From Saccoglossus kowalevskii (lineage: Eukaryota > Hemichordata > Enteropneusta > Harrimaniidae): a stretch of DNA of 17,519 nt. The stretch spans positions 239,664 to 257,182 of the forward strand of contig NW_003141317.1 in assembly GCF_000003605.2 (NCBI RefSeq), written 5' to 3'. The notes under the pieces were generated by a model. The model searched no databases. It was given only the letters and a program-made list of their open reading frames with translations, and was not told the DNA's origin. Each line of letters opens with the position of its first letter. Within the stretch, counting starts at the first letter, position 1. This document shows positions 9,658 to 17,519 of this stretch, one piece after another. A program made the translations under genes and the position numbers.

Positions 9658-11736
9658 CTAATGTTTGAGCCCAGCTATCAGCCTCTCAAAATCGCGTTTC
9701 TTGAATTGTCCTTGCTGACATGGTAAATAAGTAAGATGACTTATTATTTGCGGGGGTTTACACTGTGTCAGCATTATTGGTATGACGCTGTCAAACGAAT
9801 ATTCCATCGCTTTCAACATCTCATATTCACAGTATTTGCTTTGACAGAAATGCGGCGTCATAACTATTATGATTTTGTAACTCCAACTGACGCAGTTGCA
9901 GATATTCGTTAATATCGGTTTTCCGATGGTGAAATCGCGTTCATGTATGCACCCTGTGAAACCTAGCTCCTCTAAGCGATCGAAAAACGGAATCACCCAC
10001 TCCTCGTCTTTCTTGCAATAACACATGAAGAAGTCGTATTTGTACGAGTGTGGCTTGTACATTTGGCTGCTGCTGTTCTGTGAGGTCAAAGACGGAGAAC
10101 GCGGCGGTATAAAATCCACCGATAAGAGTGATTTAGGTCCGCCGAATTCAAACGTAGACGATCCAGATTCTGGACTGCTTGGGAGAGACGATAATGATCT
10201 AGGTATATCGAACTTAGCACTTGATACAGTTACGGATGCTAGCGAAATTTCGGAGAATCCCGAATCCCTTGAGTGATAATCTGGATGACCCCCAACTTTA
10301 AGTTTTTTGAAAATATTAATAAAGCCTGGTATATCCTCTTTCACGAAGCCGTGTCCTACTCCTTCTTTGCCGATGCTACTACTAGCATCATCTTCACTCT
10401 CATCAAGCCACGCAAAACATTGGTTTCTCCATTCCTCCCTTTTTAATCTTGCTTCTTCCAATTTTGCCTTGGCGCTCTCGGCGTCGTCGTCATTTTCGAG
10501 ACACTTCGCCCAGCGTATATACGTGATTGTTGGATCAAAATAGTCATATACCACGAATTCCCGCTGCACAGCGCAAGTCAATTCCTGGAGGGCGGAGTTA
10601 ATATCTTCTTTTAAGTAGTATACATATCCTAAGTCAGAGTGGTCCGCCTGGCTATCTTCAAACTCAATTGCCTTTCGAAAATGCGAGATGGAGCGATCCA
10701 GCAATTCGTGCTTATCATGATCACAACTATAGTTACTATCGTTATACATGGCAACGTACATATTGGCCAACCACCGATGCGTGAACCATGATTCTTGCAT
10801 TTTGTTAGCATTTAGCAGCAATTGTTCTGCGTATTCGTACTGTCGTAGTTTTGCATATTCTGACCCCACGCGTCGAAGCACTGCAAAATGATTACTAATG
10901 CCCATAGCATTTTTAAAACAATCCTCTCCGGACATGTTTCTTAAGTCCTCGATGGCGTCCGGTATGGCGTTGCCCAGAATACGACGCTGCGGTACATGGT
11001 TGATCAGGATGCCAAGGAATACCCAACACAGTGCTCGAGTACGATCCATTGTTCCCTTTGCGTCTATCAAAACCATTTCGTAAAAATAGTACGCTGCCTC
11101 CCTAAAGTTGTTCTGTAAACGATCGTTCGAAACGCCTAGATTTACTAAATACGAGTCTTTTGTGTACAAGAAAAGACCATAGTCGAATAACCAGTCACCC
11201 CTTTCCGGTAAACCGCTACTCATGCCAATCTGCGCGGCTTTTCTGAGGTATTTGACGTGTTTGAAAGCTCGTTTGTCTTTCTGTGACGTGATCCAACGAA
11301 CTGAACGACCACGATCAGCGTAATACCGTGCCAGGACAAGCTCATTTATATTCTCACGATCTAATAATTCGGCCATTTTTTTCTCACACTCGAGTTTTCG
11401 TTTATGTTTCAGCCTACCTTGTTCTTTGTACACGTGGTACAAGTTTCCCAATGCAGATACATTATCACAATCTTTCTCCAACACTTTTTCAAACATCTGA
11501 ACGGCTTTAACGTGGTTACCCAGTAAAAAATGAACAAATCCGTGCAAATTATATAAATTACAGAAGTCTGTTGGACATTTGTCAAAATTGCACTCGTCCT
11601 CTTTTTCCACAACCGTAGCCAGCCATGACGTTTTCTGCTCTAACTGTTTTGTTTTCAATTCTTGGAACTCGGGCCAGGTCAAATGACATCCAAAACCGAA
11701 AGTTGGGTCAAGTTCGATGTAACTCTGGCGATCCAT
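9658..11736 (-). CDS. IFIT-like TPR protein with a C-terminal TIR domain, single coding exon
   Basis: This is a 692-residue open frame. The start is set by an in-frame TAA three codons upstream (TAA TAC ATA ATG) and a good context (A at -3, G at +4); it ends at TAG. Residues 17-21 (GCHLT) plus W21 and the helices at 61-94 resemble the N-terminus of the IFIT family. Further TPR-like helix pairs lie at about 95-125, 288-314, 344-359 and 364-392. Residues 450-562 form a serine- and proline-rich, probably disordered linker. The TIR domain covers about 565-692: box 1 YDFFMCY (567-573), box 2 RDFTIG (600-605), and SKYCEYE (633-639) carrying the conserved acidic residue E639. There is no signal peptide or membrane segment, so the protein is probably cytosolic. 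TIR domains assemble for signalling and some cleave NAD; which applies here is unknown. The coding exon looks more GC-rich than its flanks and has no internal stop or frameshift. Domain calls are by eye. Confidence 0.9.
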   Translation of the reverse strand: MDRQSYIELDPTFGFGCHLTWPEFQELKTKQLEQKTSWLATVVEKEDECNFDKCPTDFCNLYNLHGFVHFLLGNHVKAVQMFEKVLEKDCDNVSALGNLYHVYKEQGRLKHKRKLECEKKMAELLDRENINELVLARYYADRGRSVRWITSQKDKRAFKHVKYLRKAAQIGMSSGLPERGDWLFDYGLFLYTKDSYLVNLGVSNDRLQNNFREAAYYFYEMVLIDAKGTMDRTRALCWVFLGILINHVPQRRILGNAIPDAIEDLRNMSGEDCFKNAMGISNHFAVLRRVGSEYAKLRQYEYAEQLLLNANKMQESWFTHRWLANMYVAMYNDSNYSCDHDKHELLDRSISHFRKAIEFEDSQADHSDLGYVYYLKEDINSALQELTCAVQREFVVYDYFDPTITYIRWAKCLENDDDAESAKAKLEEARLKREEWRNQCFAWLDESEDDASSSIGKEGVGHGFVKEDIPGFINIFKKLKVGGHPDYHSRDSGFSEISLASVTVSSAKFDIPRSLSSLPSSPESGSSTFEFGGPKSLLSVDFIPPRSPSLTSQNSSSQMYKPHSYKYDFFMCYCKKDEEWVIPFFDRLEELGFTGCIHERDFTIGKPILTNICNCVSWSYKIIIVMTPHFCQSKYCEYEMLKAMEYSFDSVIPIMLTQCKPPQIISHLTYLPCQQGQFKKRDFERLIAGLKH

Positions 11737-11843
11737 TATGTATTACACTTTCTAGAATCACTTCACACGTAATTCGTTATTATTGCTTGCAACTACATTA
11801 ATTTTCAAACATTGTCACGTGCTTGATCACCCACAATTATCTT

Positions 11844-12052
11844 CTGGAATAGGGTCATTTAGTACGAGTATAGAAGACATGTTGTGTCGCTGACGTCACT
11901 TCAGAACGGACATATTAGAAAACTTCGGTTTCATTCCGCATGCCACCGAAAAACCGCCAATTCGTCCTTGTGTAAATATTACTTATGAAGAATATGAAAT
12001 ATACTCATCAATCTCCGAATCTGTCAGTTGGTAACGTAAGCTTCTGACTCAC
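11844..12052 (-). other. Predicted 209-base intron in the 5' UTR
   Basis: The donor is GTGAGT at 12052-12047. The acceptor is CCCTATTCCAG, ending at 11844, with a TACTAAA branch-like element (plus-strand tttagta, 11858-11864) about 15-20 bases before it. Exon 2 would start at 11843 and carry 107 bases of leader before the ATG at 11736. That leader includes a four-codon upstream ORF beginning at the ATG in ACAATGTTTG. A weaker alternative acceptor (ATTCTAG) lies closer to the start codon. RNA reads would decide. Confidence 0.4.
11891..11898. promoter_or_regulatory. CRE-like palindrome TGACGTCA
   Basis: This is a perfect full CRE/ATF palindrome 155 bases upstream of the start codon, inside the predicted first intron. 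An E-box CACGTG lies at 11816-11821, inside the predicted leader. Both are direct sequence observations; binding is not shown. Confidence 0.25.
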
Positions 12053-12215
12053 CGCACATGTTCAAACTGATAACAGCACTCCGTCAGCGAGTACACTTCG
12101 CCCACTGCTATCGTCGACCACACACACGCAGATAACTGATTCAACTCGTAGAGTACGGCAGGAGGCGACAAAGCTCCGACACGCCGATCACACGAGAAGA
12201 AACACCGCCATTTTA
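12053..12215 (-). other. Predicted 5' untranslated first exon of the TPR-TIR gene
   Basis: On the minus strand this stretch ends in GTGCG followed by a perfect GTGAGT donor (GT at 12052-12051). It is visibly richer in CpG than the flanking DNA. Its upstream edge is placed near AAAATGGCGG (12205-12214, minus), which resembles the YY1 element common just at or after transcription starts. A 76-codon open frame starts at 12279 and runs through the exon, but its stop falls inside the donor, and it does not join in an obvious way to the main coding frame, so I treat the exon as non-coding. The 5' edge is a guess. Confidence 0.45.
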
Positions 12216-12450
12216 ACTCCGTGTGGCCACTTTCTTGTGCTTTATGCACACGGCGCATGTTCTCAGCACACCGCGTCAAAGGTTATTTGAAAACCATAGC
12301 GCTGCCATTGTCTGCTCGCACAGTTTGGCGTCGGTTCAGAAATTCCTCTGTTCATGAACTAATGCGTGGAGCAGTGGACTGGAAAATAACGTCTTGGACA
12401 TTCAATATGTATCACTGTTGCCGTTTCTGTTTCCATCCTATAGCCAACAT
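12200..12450 (-). promoter_or_regulatory. Probable promoter region of the TPR-TIR gene
   Basis: This lies immediately upstream of the predicted first exon. It contains the YY1-like AAAATGGCGG, a 7-bp inverted repeat CCGTGTG/CACACGG (12219-12225 and 12247-12253), and an IRF-like site further upstream. No TATA box stands at the expected distance, which fits a CpG-rich, TATA-less promoter. The direction is inferred from the gene. Confidence 0.35.
12423..12433 (-). promoter_or_regulatory. IRF/ISRE-like site GAAACAGAAAC
   Basis: The minus strand reads GAAACAGAAAC, which fits the IRF core GAAANNGAAA. It lies about 200 bases upstream of the predicted first exon and about 690 bases upstream of the ATG. 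Such a core is expected by chance roughly once in a window of this size, so position is the only added support. The meaning is inferred from the IFIT-like gene downstream. Confidence 0.25.
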
Positions 12451-12576
12451 ATAGGTATAGCATTAACATAGCTGTATCATTGTAGATAAAATATAAACGA
12501 AAAATATACTAGTGGTTTGGTATTGCATTTTGAAGATCAAAATAAATGACGATTTATCATAAACTAAAACTGTATA

Positions 12577-12799
12577 CGTTCAATAAAAAACGGGAAAACA
12601 CTAACGCGCATGAGCAGTGATTTTATTGTACGTATCAAAACAATCAGCGCGCATGCGTAGTAGTATTTTTATAAAACGAATACTAAGCCGTGTTCTACGA
12701 GAAAAGCGATTACAGTTAATGATAAATTATAATCCAATGTTGCCACTAACATAGGGGTCAAACAACACAATACATTTTCTTATCCATATTGCATCTTTG
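12577..12799 (+). repeat. Right copy of a gene-flanking direct repeat
   Basis: This is the partner of 9201-9440 in the same orientation, with the offset between starts being 3376 bases. It carries the equivalent 51-bp imperfect palindrome (12607-12657) centred on TACGTA, then GCATGCGTAGTAGT and later TCCATATTGCAT (12783-12794). Its GCGCATGCG resembles half or more of an NRF1 site. It lies about 360 bases upstream of the predicted first exon. Confidence 0.6.
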
Positions 12800-13733
12800 T
12801 GCTGAACTGTGAAAGATACGAAACATAATATTATCTGTATTTTAATAGTATTTCGAGGTAGGCTGGGAAAAAAATAAACAGTCTATCCCTGATACCAATG
12901 ACAGAATTCAAATGCTACTAGTTCGTTGATACCTGGACTGAAACATACTGGTACTGTCCCATTCATTGCTCCACGGGGAATCCCCCTCAGGGGCAATCCC
13001 CTGCGCGCATTACTGGTCACTGACAATTGACATAGACACAGTGAGTAGAAAGAACATTTAAATGAAGCTCATACCAAGTAATGAAACACTACACACATAT
13101 TACAAGTCAGAATTACTAGGGAAATATGTCCCATGTGATGTTGAATTGAAATGTCCAGAAACCAGTTAGATTTGTGGAAGTATTTGCACTTTGTAACTAG
13201 TAAAATTGTAATTACTGTATGTGGCGTTTAATTATGCCATGAGTTGTATCACAAGTGGTATCAATAAATATGGTACAAGTAATTTACATTGCCAACTTGC
13301 TACTTCTTGTAGGCTCATGTAAATGATGAGTGGTTTATGTACAGTTAGGCAGTTTGCACTCATTTGTCTGTAAAGTTTCCATGGGGGGGGGGACTGGATT
13401 TAGGGAAATCTGCCTTTTATTTGGATTGTGTCTAGTTTATTCTTTATTCAGTGTAATGTGTTAAATGTGTAATTCCCTACTTATCTAATTTGTAATTCCA
13501 ATTTCTATTTTGAAGCAAGGTTACTGACTGGGTCACCTGGGCTATCTGAACCTTGGTAGCACATTGTGTGTATGTAACTTTAGCAGTGTCTGGTATCTTC
13601 TCGGTTTGTGCACCAAAACCGTGCCACCCAGTCTAATTTTTTTCAAATTTATTACAAGTAAGATAGCAACGTGGACTTTGGAGCTTATTGCACCATGTTT
13701 ATAATAATTTTTAATTTTTTGTTTCTCTTCTTC
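12800..13733. other. Non-coding stretch upstream of the microsatellite
   Basis: It contains the kappa-B-like site, a run of ten G (13383-13392), inverted pairs GACTGGGT/ACCCAGTC (about 13527 and 13626) and CAAGGTT/AACCTTG (13516-13522 and 13549-13555), and a small hairpin CGGTTT/AAACCG (13602-13621). No coding region is recognised. Confidence 0.45.
12975..13001. promoter_or_regulatory. Kappa-B-like site followed by a G4/C4 near-palindrome
   Basis: GGGGAATCCC (12975-12984) matches the NF-kappa-B consensus GGGRNNYYCC. GGGGCAATCCCC follows at 12990-13001. Both sit about 1.24 kb upstream of the TPR-TIR start codon and beyond the right-hand direct repeat. A single chance match of this kind is not rare, so the regulatory meaning is speculative. 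Confidence 0.2.
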
Positions 13734-14271
<538 letters not shown>

Positions 14272-14314
14272 GGGGTTAAAAGGGAGAGATTAGGGGTTTT
14301 CTGGGGTCGGGGGG
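14272..14314 (+). other. G-rich stretch with five G-runs, possible G-quadruplex
   Basis: The G-runs lie at 14272-14275, 14282-14284, 14293-14296, 14303-14306 and 14309-14314. The loops are 6, 8, 6 and 2 bases. One loop exceeds the usual limit of 7, so this is a relaxed rather than canonical quadruplex motif. Confidence 0.45.
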
Positions 14315-14381
14315 TTTTCGTGTGGAGCGATGATGTTGATAGATGTTGGCAATTAAAGATTCTACATGTAATTATACACAA

Positions 14382-14793
14382 CTGACTGTGTGTGAATGAC
14401 TTTGGTGTTCCGTCGTAAGATCTAATAGTACCCTCATACTAGAAGCGAGTATTTCCTGATATTCCCTTGAATGGCCAGAGCGTGCTGACTGTGCGTGAAT
14501 GACTTTGGTGTTCCGTCTCAAGATCTAATGGTACCCTCATACTAAAACCGAGTATTTCCTGATATTCCCTTGAATGGCCAGAGCGTGCTGACTGTGCGTG
14601 AATGACTTTGGTGTTCTGTCGCAAGATCTAATGGTACCCTCATACTAAAACCGAGTATTTCCTGATATTCCCTTGAATGGCCAGAGCGTGCTGACTGTGC
14701 GTGAATTACTTTGGTGTTCCGTCGCAAGATCTAATGGTACCCTCATACTAGAAGCGAGTATTCCCAGGTATTCCCTTGAATGGCCAGAGCGTG
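14382..14793 (+). repeat. Four-copy tandem repeat of 103 bp
   Basis: Complete units start at 14382, 14485, 14588 and 14691, each with CTGACTGTG, then TTTGGTGTTCCG, AAGATCTAAT, GTACCCTCATACTA and CCTTGAATGGCCAGAGCGTG. Units 1 and 4 share the variant ACTAGAAGCG, and units 2 and 3 share ACTAAAACCG, which suggests the two inner units arose by a later duplication or conversion. Open frames seen on the minus strand here are a by-product of the repeat. Confidence 0.95.
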
Positions 14794-15355
14794 TTCTTTT
14801 TTTTATTTCACATGGCGATAAATGTACATTGAAGGATAACATCTAATTTAAAACGTTAGGACAATTTTATTTTTCTACTGAGTATATATCGTGTGTAGGC
14901 GACAAGCAGAGTCTCTGATATCCTTGTGCGAGGGCGAGGTCTAACCCTGTCACCACTTCAACCATATGTCGGTGAATATTTGACCTGTAAGGACTACTAC
15001 AATGGTGACAACGTGGCGTTTCTGACAACTGGGAAGTAAAACCTATAGACAGTCACGAGAAATCAAGAATGATTCACGACAGCAATAATAACAAAGAGAC
15101 TTTAGTTTTACATGTCAAATTCTAAAATAATAATAATTTAGTAATAGTACAATCTACAAACTTTGAAACATGGGCAGATATTGACTGTCTATTGCTGAAG
15201 GATCAAGTTAATCAGTTACACAGATATTGAATTATCTGTTGAGGGCAAGTAACAATTATTGTGAACTCTAATTTAGAAACAGCAATAAATGGCTTTATTT
15301 ATATTGACTTTCAATTAGTTATGAACAAAAGAAAACAGCGATTACAAAACGAATG
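14794..15355. other. Spacer between the 103-bp array and the SGNH-like fragment
   Basis: No gene is recognised. The last 200 bases before 15355 may be the decayed N-terminal part of the LINE ORF1, as suggested by KRKQRLQNE just before the TDS block, but this is too degraded to call. Confidence 0.4.
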
Positions 15356-15819
15356 ATCACAGACAGTGGAATTTACATTGGCAAGTAAACTGTCAAGACA
15401 AAAAGTGGGTCGTGCATCCACTACAACTGAAGCTGTCAACTATCAAAAGGGAATGATTTGAGTAACATCAGCAAAGGCATTCTAAGCGGTGGTTGTAATG
15501 ATATGTCAAACAAGTACGGAAACTGCGAAGGGATGTCATTGGGTTAGCTCAACAGTTAGGTAACATAATGTTAATAATAATGATTGTTAATCACAGGAAA
15601 TTGTACCATTCACTGAAATATTACTTTGCGTCTGACGTTCATCTCAATGAGATTGGATGTAAAATTAATGGGATGAAAATAAGACCACTATTAAACAAAG
15701 CAGTTCATTATGGATATCACGACAGTTATAGATATAGAAAGCATTTAGACGACCTACACGATACAATAGATGAAGAGAATCATTATCATATGATGGTGTT
15801 TCCAAAAATGAAACTCTGA
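15356..15819 (+). pseudogene. SGNH/GDSL-hydrolase-like fragment, probably LINE ORF1
   Basis: Three SGNH-type blocks occur in order. ITDS (15356-15367) stands for the GDS serine block with Gly changed to Thr. GGCND (15488-15502) is a block-III-like GxND. ASDVHLNEIG, in the open frame 15568-15819, is the block-V-like DxxH. LSRQKVGRASTTTEAVNY between the first two is typical of the helix and strand region that precedes GxND in transposon-borne versions. There is a frameshift and stop after TDSGIYIGK and another stop after the GGCND segment, so it is broken. SGNH-like esterase domains occur in ORF1 of some CR1-like LINEs, and RT remnants lie downstream on the same strand, which favours that origin. 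A decayed cellular SGNH gene is the alternative. Confidence 0.5.
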
Positions 15820-16429
15820 GCTTGAAAAGTAGCAGTAACAACCATGACAAAAATAATAACAGAATAACCAAAAAAAGTGCCAAAAGCCAATGCCAATACC
15901 AATACCATACAACTAATATCTTTCTTCCCGATCACACTCACTTCTACCACGAGCTTATAGTGTATAAATGGATTAAATGGATAGTCATAAATAACAACTA
16001 AAGACTGTGTATCATATTAAACTAAGATTAAACGTAAACAGAGTTAAGCACTTTAGTTCAAATTCGACTTTAATTTTTTATTTCTGTACATACATCCGCC
16101 AGTAGGATTGTCATTTAACAAAACAAATCAGACTTTTTAGATATCATGGAATTGAAAGAAAATAACAAAAACAAATCAACTCAACAAATTGTGATCAACT
16201 CAAAGACACTCAATAGAGACGTATAGGAAAATATATTAATGTACAACAGATATGGTAATTAGTTAACGAACGTACTGTAAAGGATTTGTCAGAACAGATG
16301 TTATATAATTGTGTTAGCCAAGTTTTTTTAGAATCCAATATTAATAAAGGGATGTAATGACAATGTTATGGAATTATATTACCAATAAAACGGGGAAGAT
16401 TGTCACGATTAAGCCAAGGAAAACATAAT
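15820..16429. other. Spacer between SGNH-like and RT fragments
   Basis: This is where the endonuclease domain of the second LINE would be expected. I could not recognise the GDFN or SDH blocks, so it is either very decayed or deleted. Confidence 0.4.
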
Positions 16430-17205
16430 GCGGAAACATGAACAAAAATGGTATGATAATGACTTAGACTTAATTAGGAAGAACTAAAAAGAGTCTTGAA
16501 GACTGGTAAGCAGATACCCTTACTACTTTAATTTATGTGCACAATTGAATGAATCTAAACAAACAAATATTAAAAAAGCTACAAAATTAAGGGGAATCAT
16601 TGCAAGGTCTGATTGAAACTGATGATAACCCAGAAATTTATTCAACAATCATGAACTGCCCATATATCAGAATTTTGAAAAGGAAATATTCCAAAAAACC
16701 ATCAAGAATCAATAGAGTCAAAAATCAATGACATGATTAAGTGTCAAACGCCAATTTGAATCGTTTCAAGTGTTTTTTCCTTTCAACTTGGAATACAAGA
16801 TATATATGTAATACAATTACATAAATAAGGAGATGCAATTTTGAATTGTAGGTTACAATAATTATTATGGCTAACGAAAAAACCCGCCACACAACAGACT
16901 GCATTCTCATCCTCAAAAGACAAAAGATACACACAGTCGTTTCACTCACACAGTTGTGTCAAACTAGTATGTACATTAAGCGCACTACTATTTAATATGT
17001 ACGTATTATTAAATGATATACCAGATATTTTTGTAAAATCATAATCAGTAAGTTTGGGTAATACTAGTATGATTTGACTACTTTGCGCAGATATAGTTAT
17101 CTTATAGTTAACAGTGTTTTCTATCAACATGGAATTATTAAGTCCAAGAATAATCTATTTTACCAGCAAAATGTGCTCAAATAATCAAAACAGCTGAATT
17201 AGACC
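16430..17205 (+). pseudogene. Second, heavily decayed LINE reverse transcriptase fragment
   Basis: EQKWYDNDLDLIRKN (from about 16440) followed by GLIETDDNPEIYSTI (about 16600-16650) matches the linker that precedes RT in this LINE group. VKLVCTLSALLFNMYVLLND (16958-17017) corresponds to the GVRQGCxLSPLLFNxYxND block. LLCADIVIL (from 17078) is the catalytic YADD block with Tyr changed to Cys and one Asp deleted. A stop and frameshift separate these pieces, and motif A is not visible. The fragment ends where a 38-bp minisatellite begins. The sequence differs from the copy at 3480-6320, so this is a different subfamily. Confidence 0.65.
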
Positions 17206-17209
17206 AACA

Positions 17210-17519
17210 AATATTATCTCCCTCTCTTGTTGATTCACTCAGTGATAATATTATCTCCCTCTTATGTTGGCACCACTCAGGGATAGTATTACCTCTCTCT
17301 TGTTGGCATCACTCAGGAATAATATTATCTCCCTCTTATGTTGGCAATACTCAGGGATAATATTATCTCCCTCTTATGTTGGCACCACTCAGGAATAATA
17401 TTATCTCTCTCTTATGTTGGCATCACTCAATGATAATATTATCTCCCTCTTGTGTTGGCAACACTCAGTGATAATATTATCTCCCTCTTATGTGGCACCA
17501 CTCAGATATATTACCTCTC
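17210..17519 (+). repeat. 38-bp minisatellite, about 8 units, running off the window
   Basis: Each unit starts AATATTATCTCCCTCTTATG, then TTGGCAnCACTCAGnGAT, with a modal length of 38 bases; the third unit is shorter and the last is shortened and divergent. Variation is concentrated at the TTGGCAnnAC positions. The opposite strand contains GAGGGAGATAA. The array starts abruptly at the end of the RT remnant. Confidence 0.9.

Noticed and set aside
10025-11612. Several 60-83 codon frames inside the TPR-TIR gene on either strand
   Set aside because: They are shadows of the 692-codon frame, with no independent motifs or start context.
12221-12454. 77-codon plus-strand frame upstream of the TPR-TIR gene
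   Set aside because: It lies antisense to the predicted promoter and first exon, has no recognised family, and is better explained by the locally GC-richer promoter DNA.
14439-14842. Three overlapping 61-65 codon minus-strand frames
   Set aside because: They repeat the same peptide because of the 103-bp array, and since 103 is not a multiple of three the frame rotates; no gene is implied.
15541-15560. tRNA A-box-like GGGTTAGCTCAACAGTTAGG
   Set aside because: It looks like a pol III A box, but no B box (GGTTCGANNCC) follows at the right distance, and it falls inside the SGNH-like remnant.
17210-17519. Regularly spaced repeat reminiscent of a CRISPR array
   Set aside because: Units are contiguous 38-bp copies with no unique spacers, in eukaryotic-looking DNA next to a LINE; it is a minisatellite.

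Overview
The window looks like nuclear DNA of a marine invertebrate, most likely a mollusc and plausibly a bivalve. It is AT-rich. It has one long intact coding exon, many microsatellites and minisatellites, decayed LINE retrotransposons with APE-type endonuclease and reverse transcriptase signatures, and SINE-like tails ending in ACAGACAGACG or ACGCACGC runs. The tail motif GGGAGATAA in the last repeat array is one I associate with molluscan genomes; this is recollection, not a search. Nothing is prokaryotic: no operons and no ribosome binding sites.

The only convincing intact gene is on the minus strand at 9658-11736. It encodes a 692-residue protein with an IFIT-like tetratricopeptide (TPR) N-terminal region, a serine-rich linker and a C-terminal TIR domain. 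Upstream there is a predicted non-coding first exon at about 12053-12215, with a strong GTGAGT donor and a YY1-like initiator. A 209-base intron follows, ending at a CAG with a TACTAAA branch site. IRF-like and kappa-B-like sites lie further out. The gene is bracketed by two diverged direct repeats (9201-9440 and 12577-12799). Each contains a 51-bp imperfect palindrome at the same relative place. This is the most unusual structure in the window.

Left flank (1-9200): non-coding DNA with a SINE-like tail (about 1060-1206), a MITE-like nested palindrome (2042-2193), a decayed LINE (about 3480-6320) flanked by two copies of a short dispersed repeat (3224-3345 and 6339-6465), and about 2.7 kb of AT-rich DNA with only weak gene signals.

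Right flank (12800-17519): a kappa-B-like palindrome, a compound (TTG)24(TTA)n microsatellite, a G-rich possible quadruplex, a four-copy 103-bp tandem array, and a second decayed LINE. That LINE shows an SGNH-hydrolase-like ORF1 (about 15356-15819) and reverse transcriptase remnants (about 16430-17205). A 38-bp minisatellite (17210 to the window end) interrupts it.

Functionally, the window is one probable innate-immune or stress gene in a repeat-rich neighbourhood. The retrotransposon genes are dead copies. A pathway for the TPR-TIR protein can only be inferred: a TPR scaffold or ligand-binding region that clusters or activates a TIR signalling or NAD-cleaving domain.
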